In this document: piece after piece, positions 13,255 to 24,399 of the stretch | Layout: every line of letters begins with the position of its first letter | How positions within the stretch are numbered: the stretch's first letter is position 1 | Assembly: GCA_024362935.1 (NCBI GenBank) | Contig: JANCRA010000003.1 | Span: 45,949,344 to 46,013,343, forward strand | Reading direction: 5' to 3' | Origin: Setophaga petechia | Lineage: Eukaryota > Chordata > Aves > Passeriformes > Parulidae | DNA length: 64,000 bases | Translations under genes and position numbers: made by a program | Notes under the pieces: generated by a model | The model's input: the letters and a program-made list of their open reading frames with translations, nothing else | The model's database searches: none | Told to the model about the DNA's origin: nothing

Positions 13255-13560
13255 GGGATGAAATGCAAATATAGCATTTCTTGTAAAGTAAATTAAGCTA
13301 ACAACGAGGTAACAAACCGCTGTTAATATTAGATTAACTTGTTTGGCAAGATATGAAATGGGGTGAGCTGGATTGCCGGTGGCGGAGTGCTCAATAGCGC
13401 TAATGCTGCTCAGGGAAGTATAACATCCCTCTGACAGACAGGGGCATGCTCCAAAAATAAAATAAATTAAGTCTGCAGGAAGAGCCAGAATCTGTGCAGC
13501 AATTACACCAGCATTAAAGATGAATGGAGACGAAGCCTAAGATTTTGATTGCCTTTAAAC
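13255..13560. promoter_or_regulatory. Candidate enhancer with POU octamer and HNF1-like palindrome
   Basis: An exact octamer ATGCAAAT lies at 13263-13270. About 50 bp on, GTTAATATTAGATTAAC (13322-13338) has perfect inverted half-sites GTTAAT and ATTAAC, like an HNF1 or other homeodomain dimer site but with a 5-bp instead of 1-bp spacer. The block is unique, with isolated CpGs (aacgagg, ttgccggtggcgg, atagcgctaatgc). It lies about 2.7 kb past the LMO1 3' end. Confidence 0.36.
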
Positions 13561-13839
13561 ACTGGCTTGTTTTTTAATCTCAAAATCAGACTGTGCTGTG
13601 ATCAGCCATTAGCCCCGACCACAAAAAGAGAAAGAGACAGAAGATCCTAGATTTTAACATCCGTAGTATGAACTTAAAATTCCTCTTTGATATAAGATAA
13701 GGAGGCAAATGGCAGATAATGCAGAAGTTAAAGCCAGTTGAGTGCAGTTGGCAGCTGGGGATGACATTGGGAACCATGGAGGCTTGGGCAGAGGGTCACC
13801 AGCAACCGTGTCCTCAACATGGGGACTGAGGCACAGGCT

Positions 13840-14160
13840 TAAATGTCATACTATATGCCAGTGGTCACTAAACTGATTAAGCAGTGGTTATCTTTAGCAG
13901 TAAAAAGGCTATCTGCTAATACTAAATTATTAGCAGCTAAAATGCCATTTACTCTGCTCTGATTCCTTGAATGAATATTTATGCCAAGTGATGACTATAA
14001 CACCATCAAAAGGTTTCCGTGCTCTGCTCCGTAGAGTGGAAGCGATTATTCAAGAGCAGGCCTGCACTCCAGCCCTTGTTTCTATTAAGCAAATTTGCGG
14101 CATTCAGACAAGAATTCATGATTGCATTGTTCTCCCGGGATTTTTATTTTTAAGGGTGTC
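13840..14160. promoter_or_regulatory. Candidate conserved non-coding element 3' of LMO1
   Basis: A repeat-free block with ggttatcttt (GATA-type), gattaagca, attcatgattgcat and several CpG words in AT-rich surroundings. It lies close to the preceding candidate, so the two may form one regulatory region. Called by texture only. Confidence 0.27.
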
Positions 14161-16257
14161 CCACGTCCTACACTCTTTGGGGCACGGGCTGTGGCAGGTA
14201 GGCCTTGTCTGCTGTGCAGACACAGAAAAGAGGGATACAGATGCTGCACGGTTTCTCCCTTGTATTATTAATTTTTTAAATATAAGACAATTGGATTTTT
14301 GCCGCACCCTATTCAGCACTGAGAAGTTGTTTCTTGCCTCGGGCTTTCCTCCCATCCATCCAGTCTCCAGCTGGGGCTTTTGCATGAGCCAACATCATTA
14401 AATTCCTCTTTAGGTATCAGGAATCAGATCTACAGCAATGGTGACAAATTAAGAGGGTTTCCCATTAGAAATGAAGACCCTGTACCCCATCAGGGGAACA
14501 GTGCCTGCATTTCACAGCAAGGACAAGTGCAGGGAGGCAATGGGAAGCCACTGCTCCTGTCATGGCCCATGGTGTAACTAAGCTACCTTTCTCTGAAGGA
14601 CTCAATTTTTAAACTGGTACCAAAATCCTCCCTAAGAATATGAACTGAAACTGAACAGCCCCCTCCAGCTTGTTTGGTGAGTGGTTTTGGTTTGGTTTTA
14701 CTGCTCCCCTCCTCACCACAGGACAGCAGCCATGCCCAGCCATTGTGTGCTGAATTACAGCAAATCCCACGGGCAGGCAGGCATGCAGGGATCCATCAAT
14801 CCAGAGCACAGGCAGGGGCAGGGGCTGTCTGGCAGCCCATTTCAGCAAGGAATGGAAACACTTGGGCAACAAGCTGCTCCTTCCGTAGCCCCAGGGTGGC
14901 TGCCTCCAATAGCCTCTACAAAAAGAGCATCAACTCTACAGTTTCTCAAAAGACAACCTCCCCCCACCCCAAAAAGCACTAAAACAGAACAGCAGTTTAA
15001 ACGCCACATATCCATAGGCAACTCTGAGTGGCTCTTTAATTGCTATTACATGTTTATGGGAATAAAAAGGGATGAGGCCATGCATTTTATACTGGGTCTC
15101 CCAACCTAAAACATGTTTGTGAAGAAAAATCACTGAATCAATCCACATGTCTGAGGTAGCTCTAGATGACAGGTGATTTTTTGAAGCATGCTAAGTGTCT
15201 GGTGGTGTTTTGCTTCTGCTTAGCCACTATTCAGCACAGGTGTACATAAAAGCATTGCATGCAACAGGCAGAGCAGCACCAGGCTGCACTGCATCTGGCA
15301 TTTGCAATTCAGAGAACACACACAAGCGACCCAGGACCAGCAACCAATTAAGTCACATCAGAAAAAAAGTACTCGGTGTCTATTTATTAAAGGAAAGGGG
15401 GGTAAATCTAGGAAAGGAAAGAAGACAAAATAAATAGAATTGCAGCCATCCTTTACAGCTACTGGTGCACTATATTAAAGTGACACTCACTATACAAAGA
15501 AATGTGTTTGATACAGTCCAGTGGGTTGCACATGAATTGCATAACCTTGAAAATCATTGCACAAAGCATCGCAGCAGGAACACAGTTCAGAATTTTTTCT
15601 CTGGGAGATGCTTCAAATCTGATCGCTTTTATTTCATGGGAGGTCAAAGCACCTGGCACAGAGTGAGCAAAAAGGGCTGGGAGCAGGGATCTGCTGCATC
15701 AGCGCCCGGTCACGTCCCAGCCCTGACATCAGCTCCCGCAGCAGCTCTGACCTGGACAAGTGATGCCCCATGGGAAAATCCCACTGCCTAGCAAAGCCTT
15801 GAAATTAATATTCTGATCAATGCCCAGGCACCTGTTGGCAGGGCTGCAGGGAGCCTGTTCCTCGCAGCCCAGACTGGAGACACTGGATCAGGCAGCCAGT
15901 AGGAATTCCACGGCAGTGCTCTGTCTGAATCCACAAGGAGCCTCTCAGCCAGCAGCCCAGCACGGCACAGCAGCCCTGCCAGCCATGCCCATGGTTCCCA
16001 GCCACCACCTGCCCCCAGCTCGTTCCCCCCCATTATCCAGGGAAGCAGGTGGTTGGATGGAAGGCTCCACAACCCTGCAGCAGCATTTCCCCCAGTTATT
16101 ACGAGAGAACCTGCCTCTGCTGTGATCCATGCAGTTTCCAGGGAGCTACATACATGTTTCCAACAGTCTGCTCAGCTAAAGCACAGGAAATACAGGAATG
16201 GCTTTTGCCACACAGGGAAGAAACCACAGCAAAGATGACCAGGAAACATTCATAATT

Positions 16258-16263
16258 TTTAAT
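16258..16263 (-). terminator. Putative LMO1 poly(A) signal (ATTAAA)
   Basis: ATTAAA, the commonest variant of the AATAAA hexamer, lies about 317 nt after the stop on the minus strand. A T/G-rich downstream element follows about 10 to 40 nt later. Its role as the used site is inferred from position and sequence only. Confidence 0.45.
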
Positions 16264-16316
16264 TCACACCAGTAATAAAATTGCATTACATTTTTCATAA
16301 AATAAATGTTCCAGTT

Positions 16317-16324
16317 TATATACA
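16317..16324 (-). promoter_or_regulatory. Possible Pumilio-binding site in LMO1 3' UTR
   Basis: On the minus strand this reads TGTATATA, an exact fit to the Pumilio consensus UGUANAUA. It lies in the AU-rich distal UTR near an ATTTA pentamer. The motif is only 8 nt, so chance is possible; its place in the predicted UTR is the main support. Confidence 0.35.
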
Positions 16325-16579
16325 GAAAACAGACTGTACAGAGCCCTCCCCCAGACCCCAAAAACTCACAAACATACAGGCAATGCAGTGCTCAGCTAAG
16401 CAGGCACAACTGTACATCTAAAATTGTAACTGCTTTGTGTTGGGGGGGAAAAGTACTACAATGTATATAGTCCTCTCTGGACCAAGAATTAAAAAAATAT
16501 TGCAGGCAAGCTGACAGACGCCCTCGCTGCTCGTGCGGCCAAGCGCCCATCCCACAGTGCTCCAGCCAAGCAGGGGCTG

Positions 16580-16685
16580 TTATTGAACCTGGGACTCGAA
16601 GCTCCCGTTCAGCTGCCCTTCCTCATAGTCCATCTGACACAAGATCATGTTGTTCTTCAGGAAAAATTTGTCTCCCACGCAGAAT
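16580..16685 (-). CDS. LMO1: LMO1 exon 4 coding part: end of LIM domain 2 and C-terminus
   Basis: The exon opens with the A that completes the Arg codon from exon 3. It then reads FCVGDKFFLKNNMILC and QMDYEEGQLNGSFESQVQ, followed by a TAA stop at 16580-16582. ILC and QMD provide the last zinc ligands (C-X2-D) of LIM2. The acceptor is a strong tract, a run of T followed by atcttccag. The tail EGQLNGSFESQVQ identifies LMO1; LMO3 ends differently after DYEEG. The serine in NGSFES is a conservative change compared with mammalian copies as I remember them. Exons 2 to 4 together give 147 residues, which fits a 156-residue protein once the missing first exon is added. Confidence 0.97.
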
Positions 16686-18977
16686 CTGGAAGATAAAAAA
16701 AAAAAGGATTGGAGGGTGTGAGTACGAACAGACGGGAGAACGGGGAGAATTTGTGGCGGTTTGGGTCCGGAGGTGACTCTGGTGAGCAGAGTTTGATTTC
16801 CAGCTCTGCCAGTGTTTCCCCCCTTGCCATCCCAGGGTTTTGCTGTCCCTTTCCCTGGCACATCCGTGCCTGGCTCCAGGAGGAGGTTGGGAGCAGTTCA
16901 GGGGTTTGTCCCTGCAGACAGGAGATGTTGGCTCTCCAACCAGGAAGTCAGGCAGGCGATATTACATGGAGCCTATTTGAAGTTTTTGCTGGTATCCACA
17001 TTTCCACAGCTCCCTCGGGTGAAGCAGTATTTACACTAATTTCCAGGCAAGGACTGGCTATTAAGTCCTCCCTCACCCCCTTGTGTACAGTGCTGAACAA
17101 TAAATAGAAATTTCTCGGTGGCTGGACTCCTAACCTTTATCTTCATTGAGCGAAGGGCACTGCTCTCTATATACCATGTAAATTGTTCTGTTTGTCTTGA
17201 AGTTGACAGAGAAGCTTGTGATATTTAACAATTTTATTTGACCATTAAGGTCAAAAAAGTTCCACATATAAGATCGGAGAGGTGTGAATTGACAGCCAAT
17301 AGCTTTTTCTGCCCTGCCTGCTTGCCCAGGAATCAGAAGCTAATCTTTACTCCTTAAGATAACAAATAATGTTCTCTGCACCCAGTTCAGGGGCTGGTTT
17401 TTGTCCATAACACCGGCAGGGCAGTGACAGACCAGAGCACAGGCTGCCCCAAGGGCTGAGTCTGAAATCAGCCTCAGGTCCCTAAAGCAGAGAGACACCC
17501 TGGGTCAGGCACTGTGCCTCAAGGCAGCTCTGCACCGAGAGGAAAGGGTAGGTACCAGCCTCTGGCAAGGCCAGATATCTACAGGAAGATCACTGGAGGT
17601 GACTCCATCCCCAGGAGACTTAGCAGACTTCAAATGCCCATCTCCCCTGCTCCCAGGCAGAGCTTTGGCACTGCCTACTCCTTGTCTAAAGTGCTTTCAT
17701 CATCTGTAACTCATGCAGCTTCAGGCAGAGCATCTCCATAAAAGTGAGTACTTTCTGCTAAAAGAACAGGACTGATAACTTTAGAACTTCTTTATAGGCC
17801 CAGAACAGGCACAAGTTTTCTCCAACTGGACACCTGCAAATAAGCTGATTAATTTGCCAAGTTGGTACAGAGAGAACTGGCCATTGGTTCACACTTTAGA
17901 CGATTTCACTGAAGACCTCCCATCTTCTTCCCTCTGTGGCACATGCTCTAGTAGTTCTGAAATTCAACCTTTTCTGCATATTAAAAAGATAAAGGTTATT
18001 CCTAATTTCAACTAACAGCTTTTATGGTAAAAACTGTACTGCACACACTCTCCTTAACACCACCTGCCCCAGGAGCAGGTTTACTCACAATAAATAACAG
18101 ACACAGTTGCTTGCTTTTCACTACTTATTCCCACCTTAAGTGCCATATAAATCTCCAAGAAGAGAAATGCAAAAATTACTCTTGCCACCAGCATCATCAA
18201 CAGCTGTTTCTTGCCAAACCTGGTTTGGGATGTAGACGAACCAAAGGAGGAGCTGGAGAATTTGGGAGTTGGAAGGTGTGGGGGTGTGTACAAGCACATG
18301 GGAACTACAGGGGTACATTAATGTGATGTGAAGTTTTGGGAGAAGGGTTTGATTCACTGGAAAAACAACTGTTTCTACCTGCTACCACCAGTAAACTGGG
18401 ATCTCTTCAGCTGATGCATCACAACTGGAAACCTCAGGCCCAGTTTCACTCTTCCAGCCCCCATGCTCAGAGCAGAGATGTTGCAGAGCCTATCTGGGCA
18501 ATCAAATTCCAGCCAGCAGCAGTGAGAAATAGGTGCTGAACCTACTCTGTCATTCCATAAGAGTGATTTTCTTCCCAGCAAACCCACACTTCAGATAATG
18601 GCAAGAGAAGGAGCTGGATTTCCTGCAACCCTGTACCACTGACCTATCAGCCAGTCACAGCAGTGACCAGGTTTTATCCAGCACTATCCACACAGACCAT
18701 GACAACTTTAGAACAGTTTAAAGCATGGCAGAAGGAGTAGTAATGCAGGACTTGATGCAAAACTGATGTTTTAGGGAATGAAAGTGATGAAAACATTGCA
18801 CACTTGGTAAAAATATTAGAGATTTTGCTGTGATGGATTTAGCACTCTATACAGAGCCCAGCTATAGAAAGACAAGGAAACTGGAAGAGAACTGAGGAAA
18901 GGTCTTCATCATCAAATTCTTTCAGAGCTGAAGAACAAGACGGGGTTTCCGGTGAGGTTTCCAATTCAGAACCAGAA

Positions 18978-19175
18978 CTGGCATCCACCTCTGCAATTTT
19001 GACTTTAGGGTTACTTAATCTCATGTTCTCAGCTCAGCATCCATGCTGTCTGTTACAGACAGGATCACTTCCATTCTGCCCTTTCAAGCCCAAATCTCCA
19101 CAGATTGTCATAAAAATCGGCAGCCCTCTGACCTCAGCCAAAAGCAAGAATCTACACATAGAGCCCATCTTCCAG
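18978..19175 (+). repeat. Direct duplication, copy A
   Basis: This segment aligns along its whole length with 20238-20433 in the same orientation. By eye I count about ten substitutions and four or five small indels. Both copies begin ctggcatccacctctgcaat and end gagcccatcttccag. There are no matching TG...CA ends or clear target duplications, so a pair of LTRs is not supported. It could be a local segmental duplication or two insertions of an unrecognised repeat family. Confidence 0.85.
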
Positions 19176-19599
19176 AACAACTCAGCCCATCACAAAGTGA
19201 GCAAATCCCTTGTGCATCACAGCACAACTCTGCCACAACTGGGGGATTACCTGCCCTTTCCTGCCAGGTAGTGACAGCCCTGGAGGTTGTCTGAAAGACA
19301 GAGTGGGACCATGCTGGCAATTGAAGAGGGAAGGGAGGGAGATAGGTGCTTTGGAGCCTTTGAAATAAAGGGTGAAAGTTAAAAGAAATTACTGAAAATT
19401 AAAACTAGGCAGCACTAGGATTTTTCTGGGCGAGAAGAAGGGTGAAGTAGGGGTTTGATGAGAGATACTCAGCCTGCAGACTCCAAGGACAAGCAGCACT
19501 CCTGAAAGGACATTTACAGCCCCAGGGTCGGTGTGGAGTTTAGGAGCAACCCTCCTCCTGCCCAGGCATCATCAGGAGGCTGAAAAGAACTGATCCTGA

Positions 19600-19990
19600 G
19601 GGCTGAGCCTGGCAGCACCCGCCACACTCCCGAGTCTGGAGACAAAACCCAGAACTGACTGGTGGGATGAGCATCTCGGGGGATGAGGTGGGATCACTCT
19701 GTGTTCAAGAGTCACAGAACGAGCCTGGGCAGCCGGCAGATCCCGCTGGCAGATCCCGCAGCGGGCCCAAGGCCGGAAGCCACTAGATGTCACTGCCGCC
19801 CCGGCACTGCCACCGCGCCCGTGCGGGGACAGCACTGATGGGATCCTGTGCCTGGAACAAGCACTGCCAGCGAGTACAGCACCTCATCCCCTCCGCCGTG
19901 CTCTGCCCACCCCGCTGACACCAAATTCACCTCCAGGCTGAGCCACTGGCGGGGCTGCGGGAGCAGAGCTGGACAGCATCTCCCCAGTTC
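19600..19990. other. CpG-rich patch inside LMO1 intron 3
   Basis: I count roughly two dozen CpG dinucleotides here, against a CpG-poor background. The patch includes a 13-bp tandem repeat, two copies of ggcagatcccgc plus t or a, at 19735-19760. It is too short and uneven for a classic promoter island and there is no linked first exon. It may be an unmethylated intronic element or simply GC-rich avian DNA. Confidence 0.4.
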
Positions 19991-20237
19991 GGGGAGCTGG
20001 CAGGGGCTTGCATTCACACACGTATAGCTGCTTCATGAGAGATCCCACTGGGACTCTTTTCCAGGCTGTTCAAGTCAGGATTTTAGCTTGACTTTTACAG
20101 AGTTGGGTTCTGCATCTTCCCGCAAGTTTTGTCATCTCTCTCACACTTTCCCATGGGATGAGGCATTGCATCCTAGTTTCATCCTTGGGAAACACAGCTA
20201 CAGATCCAGAACAGGAACACCAGCACAGCCCTTGACC

Positions 20238-20433
20238 CTGGCATCCACCTCTGCAATTCTGACTTCAGGGCTACTTAATCTCATGTTCTCTGTTCAGCAT
20301 CCAGTGCTGTCTGTTACAGGATCACTTCCATTCTGCCCTTTCAAGCCCAAATCTCCACAAAGTCATAAAAATTGGCAGCCCTCTCTGACCCCCAGCCAAA
20401 AGCAAAAATCTACACATAGAGCCCATCTTCCAG
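20238..20433 (+). repeat. Direct duplication, copy B
   Basis: This is the second copy of the 18978-19175 segment, 1.26 kb away start to start and in the same orientation. It lacks 4 bp present in copy A (the second gaca of acagacag) and carries other short indels. The sequence outside the aligned block differs from that around copy A. Confidence 0.85.
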
Positions 20434-21246
20434 TCACTACAGCCTGACTAAGCAAGCAGTAAAAACTGCAAGGAGTAAGACCTGCAAGCAGTTCCAGGTC
20501 TATCTTAGACAAGGATGGACAGCTGGATGCATCAGAAGGTGACAAAGTATCACATCTGGTTCTGTGGGCTTCCATTCTGCCCAAAATGATCAACAAACAT
20601 GGTGCTGGGAAGAGTTTTCACAGCCCTCCCAAACTCAACTGGCTACAGGTAGTTCAAGTGAAAACACTGTGCATTGCCCTTTATTATAATCCCTGATGTC
20701 CATCTTCCAACCAGCAGAAATAAATAAGCCCCACTCAAAATTATACCACCAAGATCCCCTATTAATTACACAACAACTAAATTGATTTGTTCCTAGTGTT
20801 GAAAAGGGCTTAGCCAGAGTACTTTTCTCCTTCCTGTCCCTTCTCTTTATACTTCTTCTTTTCCACCCCCAGTTTCGAGCATGTTAGAAACATGATTTAA
20901 GTGAGATAATGTCAGTTTGCTAGAGGAGGTCCATTCCCCATCGTCTGCCTTCTGCAAAGAGGGCAGCTCCTGAAAGGACGCTGGAGCAGTTTGTTTTATT
21001 CAGCAGCAGCTGGACAGTCTGTGTCTGTGTCCTCCCCCTTGCCCCTCCAATTCCCACCAGCTCCAAGGGGATTTGTAGTAAAAGGGCTACAGGTACTCAC
21101 ATGGATCCCCCAGGTCAGCCTGGCAGCCCAGCCCCAGCCCTGCCCCCAGGCTGTGAGCCCAAGCTGGACAGTGTGCATCAAACATTTCCCCTGTTTCACT
21201 GGCAAAGGTATAAATTAGTTTGTGTGTACAATAACTGTGTCCTCAC

Positions 21247-21372
21247 CGCTGGTTGCAGAGCTGACAGGCGAAGCAGTCCAAATGGTAAACATTATCTCTG
21301 GCCCTCATCACCATCTCAAAGGCAGGGATCAGTTTACTGCAGGCAGCACAATTCCCGGTGGTACCAAAGAGC
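21247..21372 (-). CDS. LMO1: LMO1 exon 3: first part of LIM domain 2
   Basis: The exon is 126 bp. It completes the Arg codon begun in exon 2, then reads [18 protein letters not shown] and continues through [15 protein letters not shown] to FACQLCNQ, ending with CG of the next Arg codon. It supplies the first zinc site of LIM2 (CAAC, and the H and C of YHLDC) and the first two cysteines of the second site (FAC, QLC). The acceptor is tttggcag|gctc and the donor is ccagcg|gtgagg on the minus strand. Both phases match exons 2 and 4 exactly. The GTTGNCAAC stretch fits LMO1, whereas LMO3 has GVTGNC there. No frameshift or stop is seen. The exon is shorter than 60 codons, so length-based ORF calling would miss it. 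Confidence 0.96.
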
Positions 21373-21399
21373 CTGCCAAAGAAGCACAATCATTAGAAG

Positions 21400-21442
21400 C
21401 CATTTTAATTAAATGGTGGAAGGACTAATTAAGTGTAATTAG
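21400..21442. promoter_or_regulatory. Cluster of palindromic TAATTA homeodomain-type sites
   Basis: Just upstream of exon 3, three TAATTA-type cores lie within 43 bp. ccattttaattaaatgg at 21400-21416 is a near-palindrome. ctaatta (21425-21431) and taattag (21436-21442) form a perfect 7-bp inverted repeat with a 4-bp spacer. TAATTA is the core bound by many homeodomain proteins, so cooperative pair binding is plausible. Binding itself is an inference. Confidence 0.35.
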
Positions 21443-24399
21443 CAGTATCAAATACTGTATTGCACCAATAAATAGAAGTTGCAGTCTCCATTTCACTGAC
21501 CAACCAGCATGCAGGAACTTGGGATAAAAATGCCTGGTGAGCAGGCTCCGACCATCGAGATGAAACTTCATTTGGTTTGTGAGCCTAGGGCTAATTTGCT
21601 GTCTAATGGAGAAAAGCATTAAACACTTAGAGCACTATTTTGGGGCTCACAAAATTTCAGTCAAAAACTATCTGCCTCTCTGCAGCAGTGGGGTAGGTGT
21701 TGGGAGCTGCCCGTGCTGCTCCCCAAGGGCTTGCTGCGTCTGGCCGCAGCCTGGCGGAGGGACAGGCTGCAGCAGGACACACAAGTCCTGCAAACTTTGC
21801 CAATCCTGGCAGGCAGTGCTGTAACAGAGCTCGGGAAGAACCTCACTTACCTGCTGCTTAAAAAGAAAAAGCACGACTTCTCTTGCAATGAGTGCACAGC
21901 ATTTCGCCAGGCATCTCAGAGAGAGAGCAAACCTTCCTCCCCGGCTGTGCCTCCCCGGCCCTCCCGGGAGCCAGCTAAGCCCTTCCACAGCGGCCTGAGC
22001 AGCACGCTCAGCCGTTCCACTTCAGCTCCCCGCCCTCCAGGACAGCCCTTCAGCACTGGAAGCTTTGCTGTTTTCATCTTGGCTTTCACTATCTGTCTCC
22101 CCAGATGTCTGCTGCTGCTGCAGCTCCTGCCGGGGGACTCGAGCACGACTGTGGCATCCTTCCCGCGGCCCCTTGCCCGAGGTGTCCCTGCAGACCCCGT
22201 GTGTGCCAGGGGCACGGTGCCACGGGCTGACAGAACCGAGGTTCACCCCAGCCTCTGGTCACATGTGGTTAGTCACTTGGCCTAGGGGATGACAGGAATG
22301 GTGTTTTGGGGGTGATGAGCCTCAAGAGGTGCAATCCCTGCTGGCCATTAGCTCTGTGCACGCAACGCGCCGCTGCCCGCTGACAGAGCTGGGCTCGCGG
22401 TTTGTTTCAAGCCATCGGTTCTGGCTGATTCCACAACACACAGATGAGAAACATCAGGAAAATCTATAACCAATTTCTAAACCTGCAATTTGCCAGGCAA
22501 ATCAATACTAATTATTACTGGCCAGTAATTGTGAATTAAAACACCCAGCAGTGTTATAGAAACCTACACACAACTCTCCCACCCTCCTATAGTGCTCCCG
22601 AAGTCAGCTCGCTCTCCCGCTGTAAGAAAGCCCACCTTTATTTTTCTTTAGAAGTGGTATCAGGGGTCTTTCATTAGCCTGGCTGGAAAATCCCAGGCCT
22701 TCCTATGAAGAAACAGAACTACATTTTCCCTCAGAGCTAAATCACACAAACCAAAACAGATACAGTCATGCAGGACGGAAAATCTGCGAAGGGAGTACCA
22801 AAATTCCTTCCCCCATGATTCCATCATCTGAAAGCTGAAAGGTAGAATGGAATCCCAGCTGTATAATTTGCACCAGCAAAAGGCAGTCTCTTTCTCCCTG
22901 CAAGCTGACCCCTCTTGCTCCTGCCCCCACAGGCAGCCAAGGCAGGGGAGGCAGCTGGGCATGAGCCTTGGCTGCCTAACGCCAGCAGACTGGACTGGAA
23001 AAATGCAGCTCTGAAAAGCATCCAGGTCTCCACCCTGGAACACCCTGGCTCTCATTCAGTACCCACTCACAAATCAAGCCATTACTGCAGACATCCCTCC
23101 CCTCCTCAGCCTAGCTGCCCTTTTCCACTTGGGCACAGCAAAGCCTGACAGCTTTTGCCAGGATTTTCCCATTTCCCATAAAATCAGACATCCATTTTTA
23201 GAGTACCCAAGTCACAGCAAACTCAAAAAAATGAGTCAAATGCATTAGGCAGGGAAACTGGGAGGTTAATCCTAGATTTGCTCTGTGCCCAGCACTGCTA
23301 CATGCACAAGTATAAAATATCCATTATTCATTAGCATCACAGTTGTGTGGAGCTCAATCTAGATTAAACAAAATAAAGGGGCCCCAGACAGCACCATTTG
23401 CATTGTTAAGCAGGTGCTTTTCTTCAGCCTTCAAATAGGAGACTTTTCTAAATGGAAATGATGGGGAAATTTGGACAGATGTTCACTTAACTATTTAAAC
23501 AGTTAGCTTAAGAAACATGAAAAATGTATTTGGCATCGTATTCACCTGTCTCCTTTCAGGGGTTTTGGGGGTAAACCAATTGTTAAACAGCTTTGACTGT
23601 TTGCATAAGATCTGAAGCTTATGTTCTGTCCAGCTGAAATCGTGTTGCCTTCTAATGTCTACATAACGTGGCTTCCAGCGAGTCAGAGTGCTAATCTTTG
23701 TCTCTTCTATCAAGTTTCACAGTCCTCCATACCCTTCCTTTCCCAACAGATGAACATTTCACACTTATTCTAGCACCTCCTAATTTTAATCTGCTTTTCA
23801 GGGAGTGATTTAGAGCCCCATGCATTCACCGTGCTTCTAAAAATACGCTGTAACTTGTAGCTCAGTGAACATGACATTTTTTTAATCTGTTGAAAGAAAA
23901 TGCAAAATGAACAGAATCTTTTGCCCTTTTTTTTGTTTGCTTGTAGAAAACCTGCCACCTCTGATATCTCCTGATCCAGAAGCTACTTGAGCTGAAACTT
24001 TCTGAAGTGGGGAGCTTAATGTTATTGGAAGGAGGGAGAGAAGATAAGGAGCAGGAGGAAAAACCTTCCGCCCCAAGCCCCATCTGTGGTTAAATTTAAA
24101 ATAACCCCACATGAACAAACTGATCTGCATTCTGTCCCCCAGACACCTTCATAACAGATGCAACACTCTCTCACACATTCACACACACGAAGTTGAAGCA
24201 CATTAGAAAAATCTATCAGAAGATGTTTAGCCTCTACTTACCAGCTTGGAGCCATTGGCATAAAAGAAGCTGGAAATACAGAAAGTTTTCAGTTTGGGGT
24301 TGTTTTGCTTCTTCTTAAAAAAACCCTATTTATTCACTTCCCTTTGAAGTTAAAAGGCAACAATTTTTAAGTACAGATTTATTCCCCTTTATGTAACAG

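Larger units (their letters stand above)
6133..16244. other. Non-coding DNA between the LTR and LMO1 3' end
   Basis: About 10 kb without a supportable gene. It includes GC-richer stretches (about 7000-7430 and 8500-9370) where long frames arise by chance on both strands, for example 195 codons on the minus strand at 6955-7542. Two or three AT-rich blocks resemble conserved non-coding elements (9430-9960, 13255-13560, 13840-14160), listed separately. No RNA gene is recognised. Confidence 0.6.
16245..16579 (-). other. LMO1: LMO1 3' UTR (predicted, about 335 nt)
   Basis: This is the minus-strand sequence after the TAA stop. It starts fairly GC-rich and becomes AU-rich towards its end. On the minus strand an ATTAAA poly(A) signal variant lies at 16258-16263, followed by a T/G-rich stretch (tgtttcctggtcatc), so cleavage is expected around 16235-16250. 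There is no AATAAA in this stretch. An AU-rich ATTTA pentamer and a Pumilio-type UGUAUAUA octamer occur in the distal half. The exact end is an inference, and a longer UTR using sites further downstream is possible. The next good AATAAA on this strand is near 15384. Confidence 0.55.
16686..21246 (-). other. LMO1: LMO1 intron 3
   Basis: This is a 4.56-kb intron bounded by gtgagg (exon 3 donor) and ttccag (exon 4 acceptor) on the minus strand. It contains an approximately 195-bp direct duplication (18978-19175 and 20238-20433), and between the copies a CpG-rich patch (about 19600-19990) with a 13-bp tandem repeat. I see no other exon. The open frames here, including a 61-codon one on the minus strand at 18839-19024, are not supported as genes. 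Confidence 0.9.

Noticed and set aside
18978..20433. Direct repeats as paired LTRs of a short retroelement
   Set aside because: No TG...CA ends shared by both copies, no target duplication seen, no primer-binding or polypurine signal.
21713..22285. 190-codon plus-strand frame in the GC-rich part of intron 2
   Set aside because: High GC lowers stop frequency; the opposite strand is also open (21916-22215) and no motif is seen.
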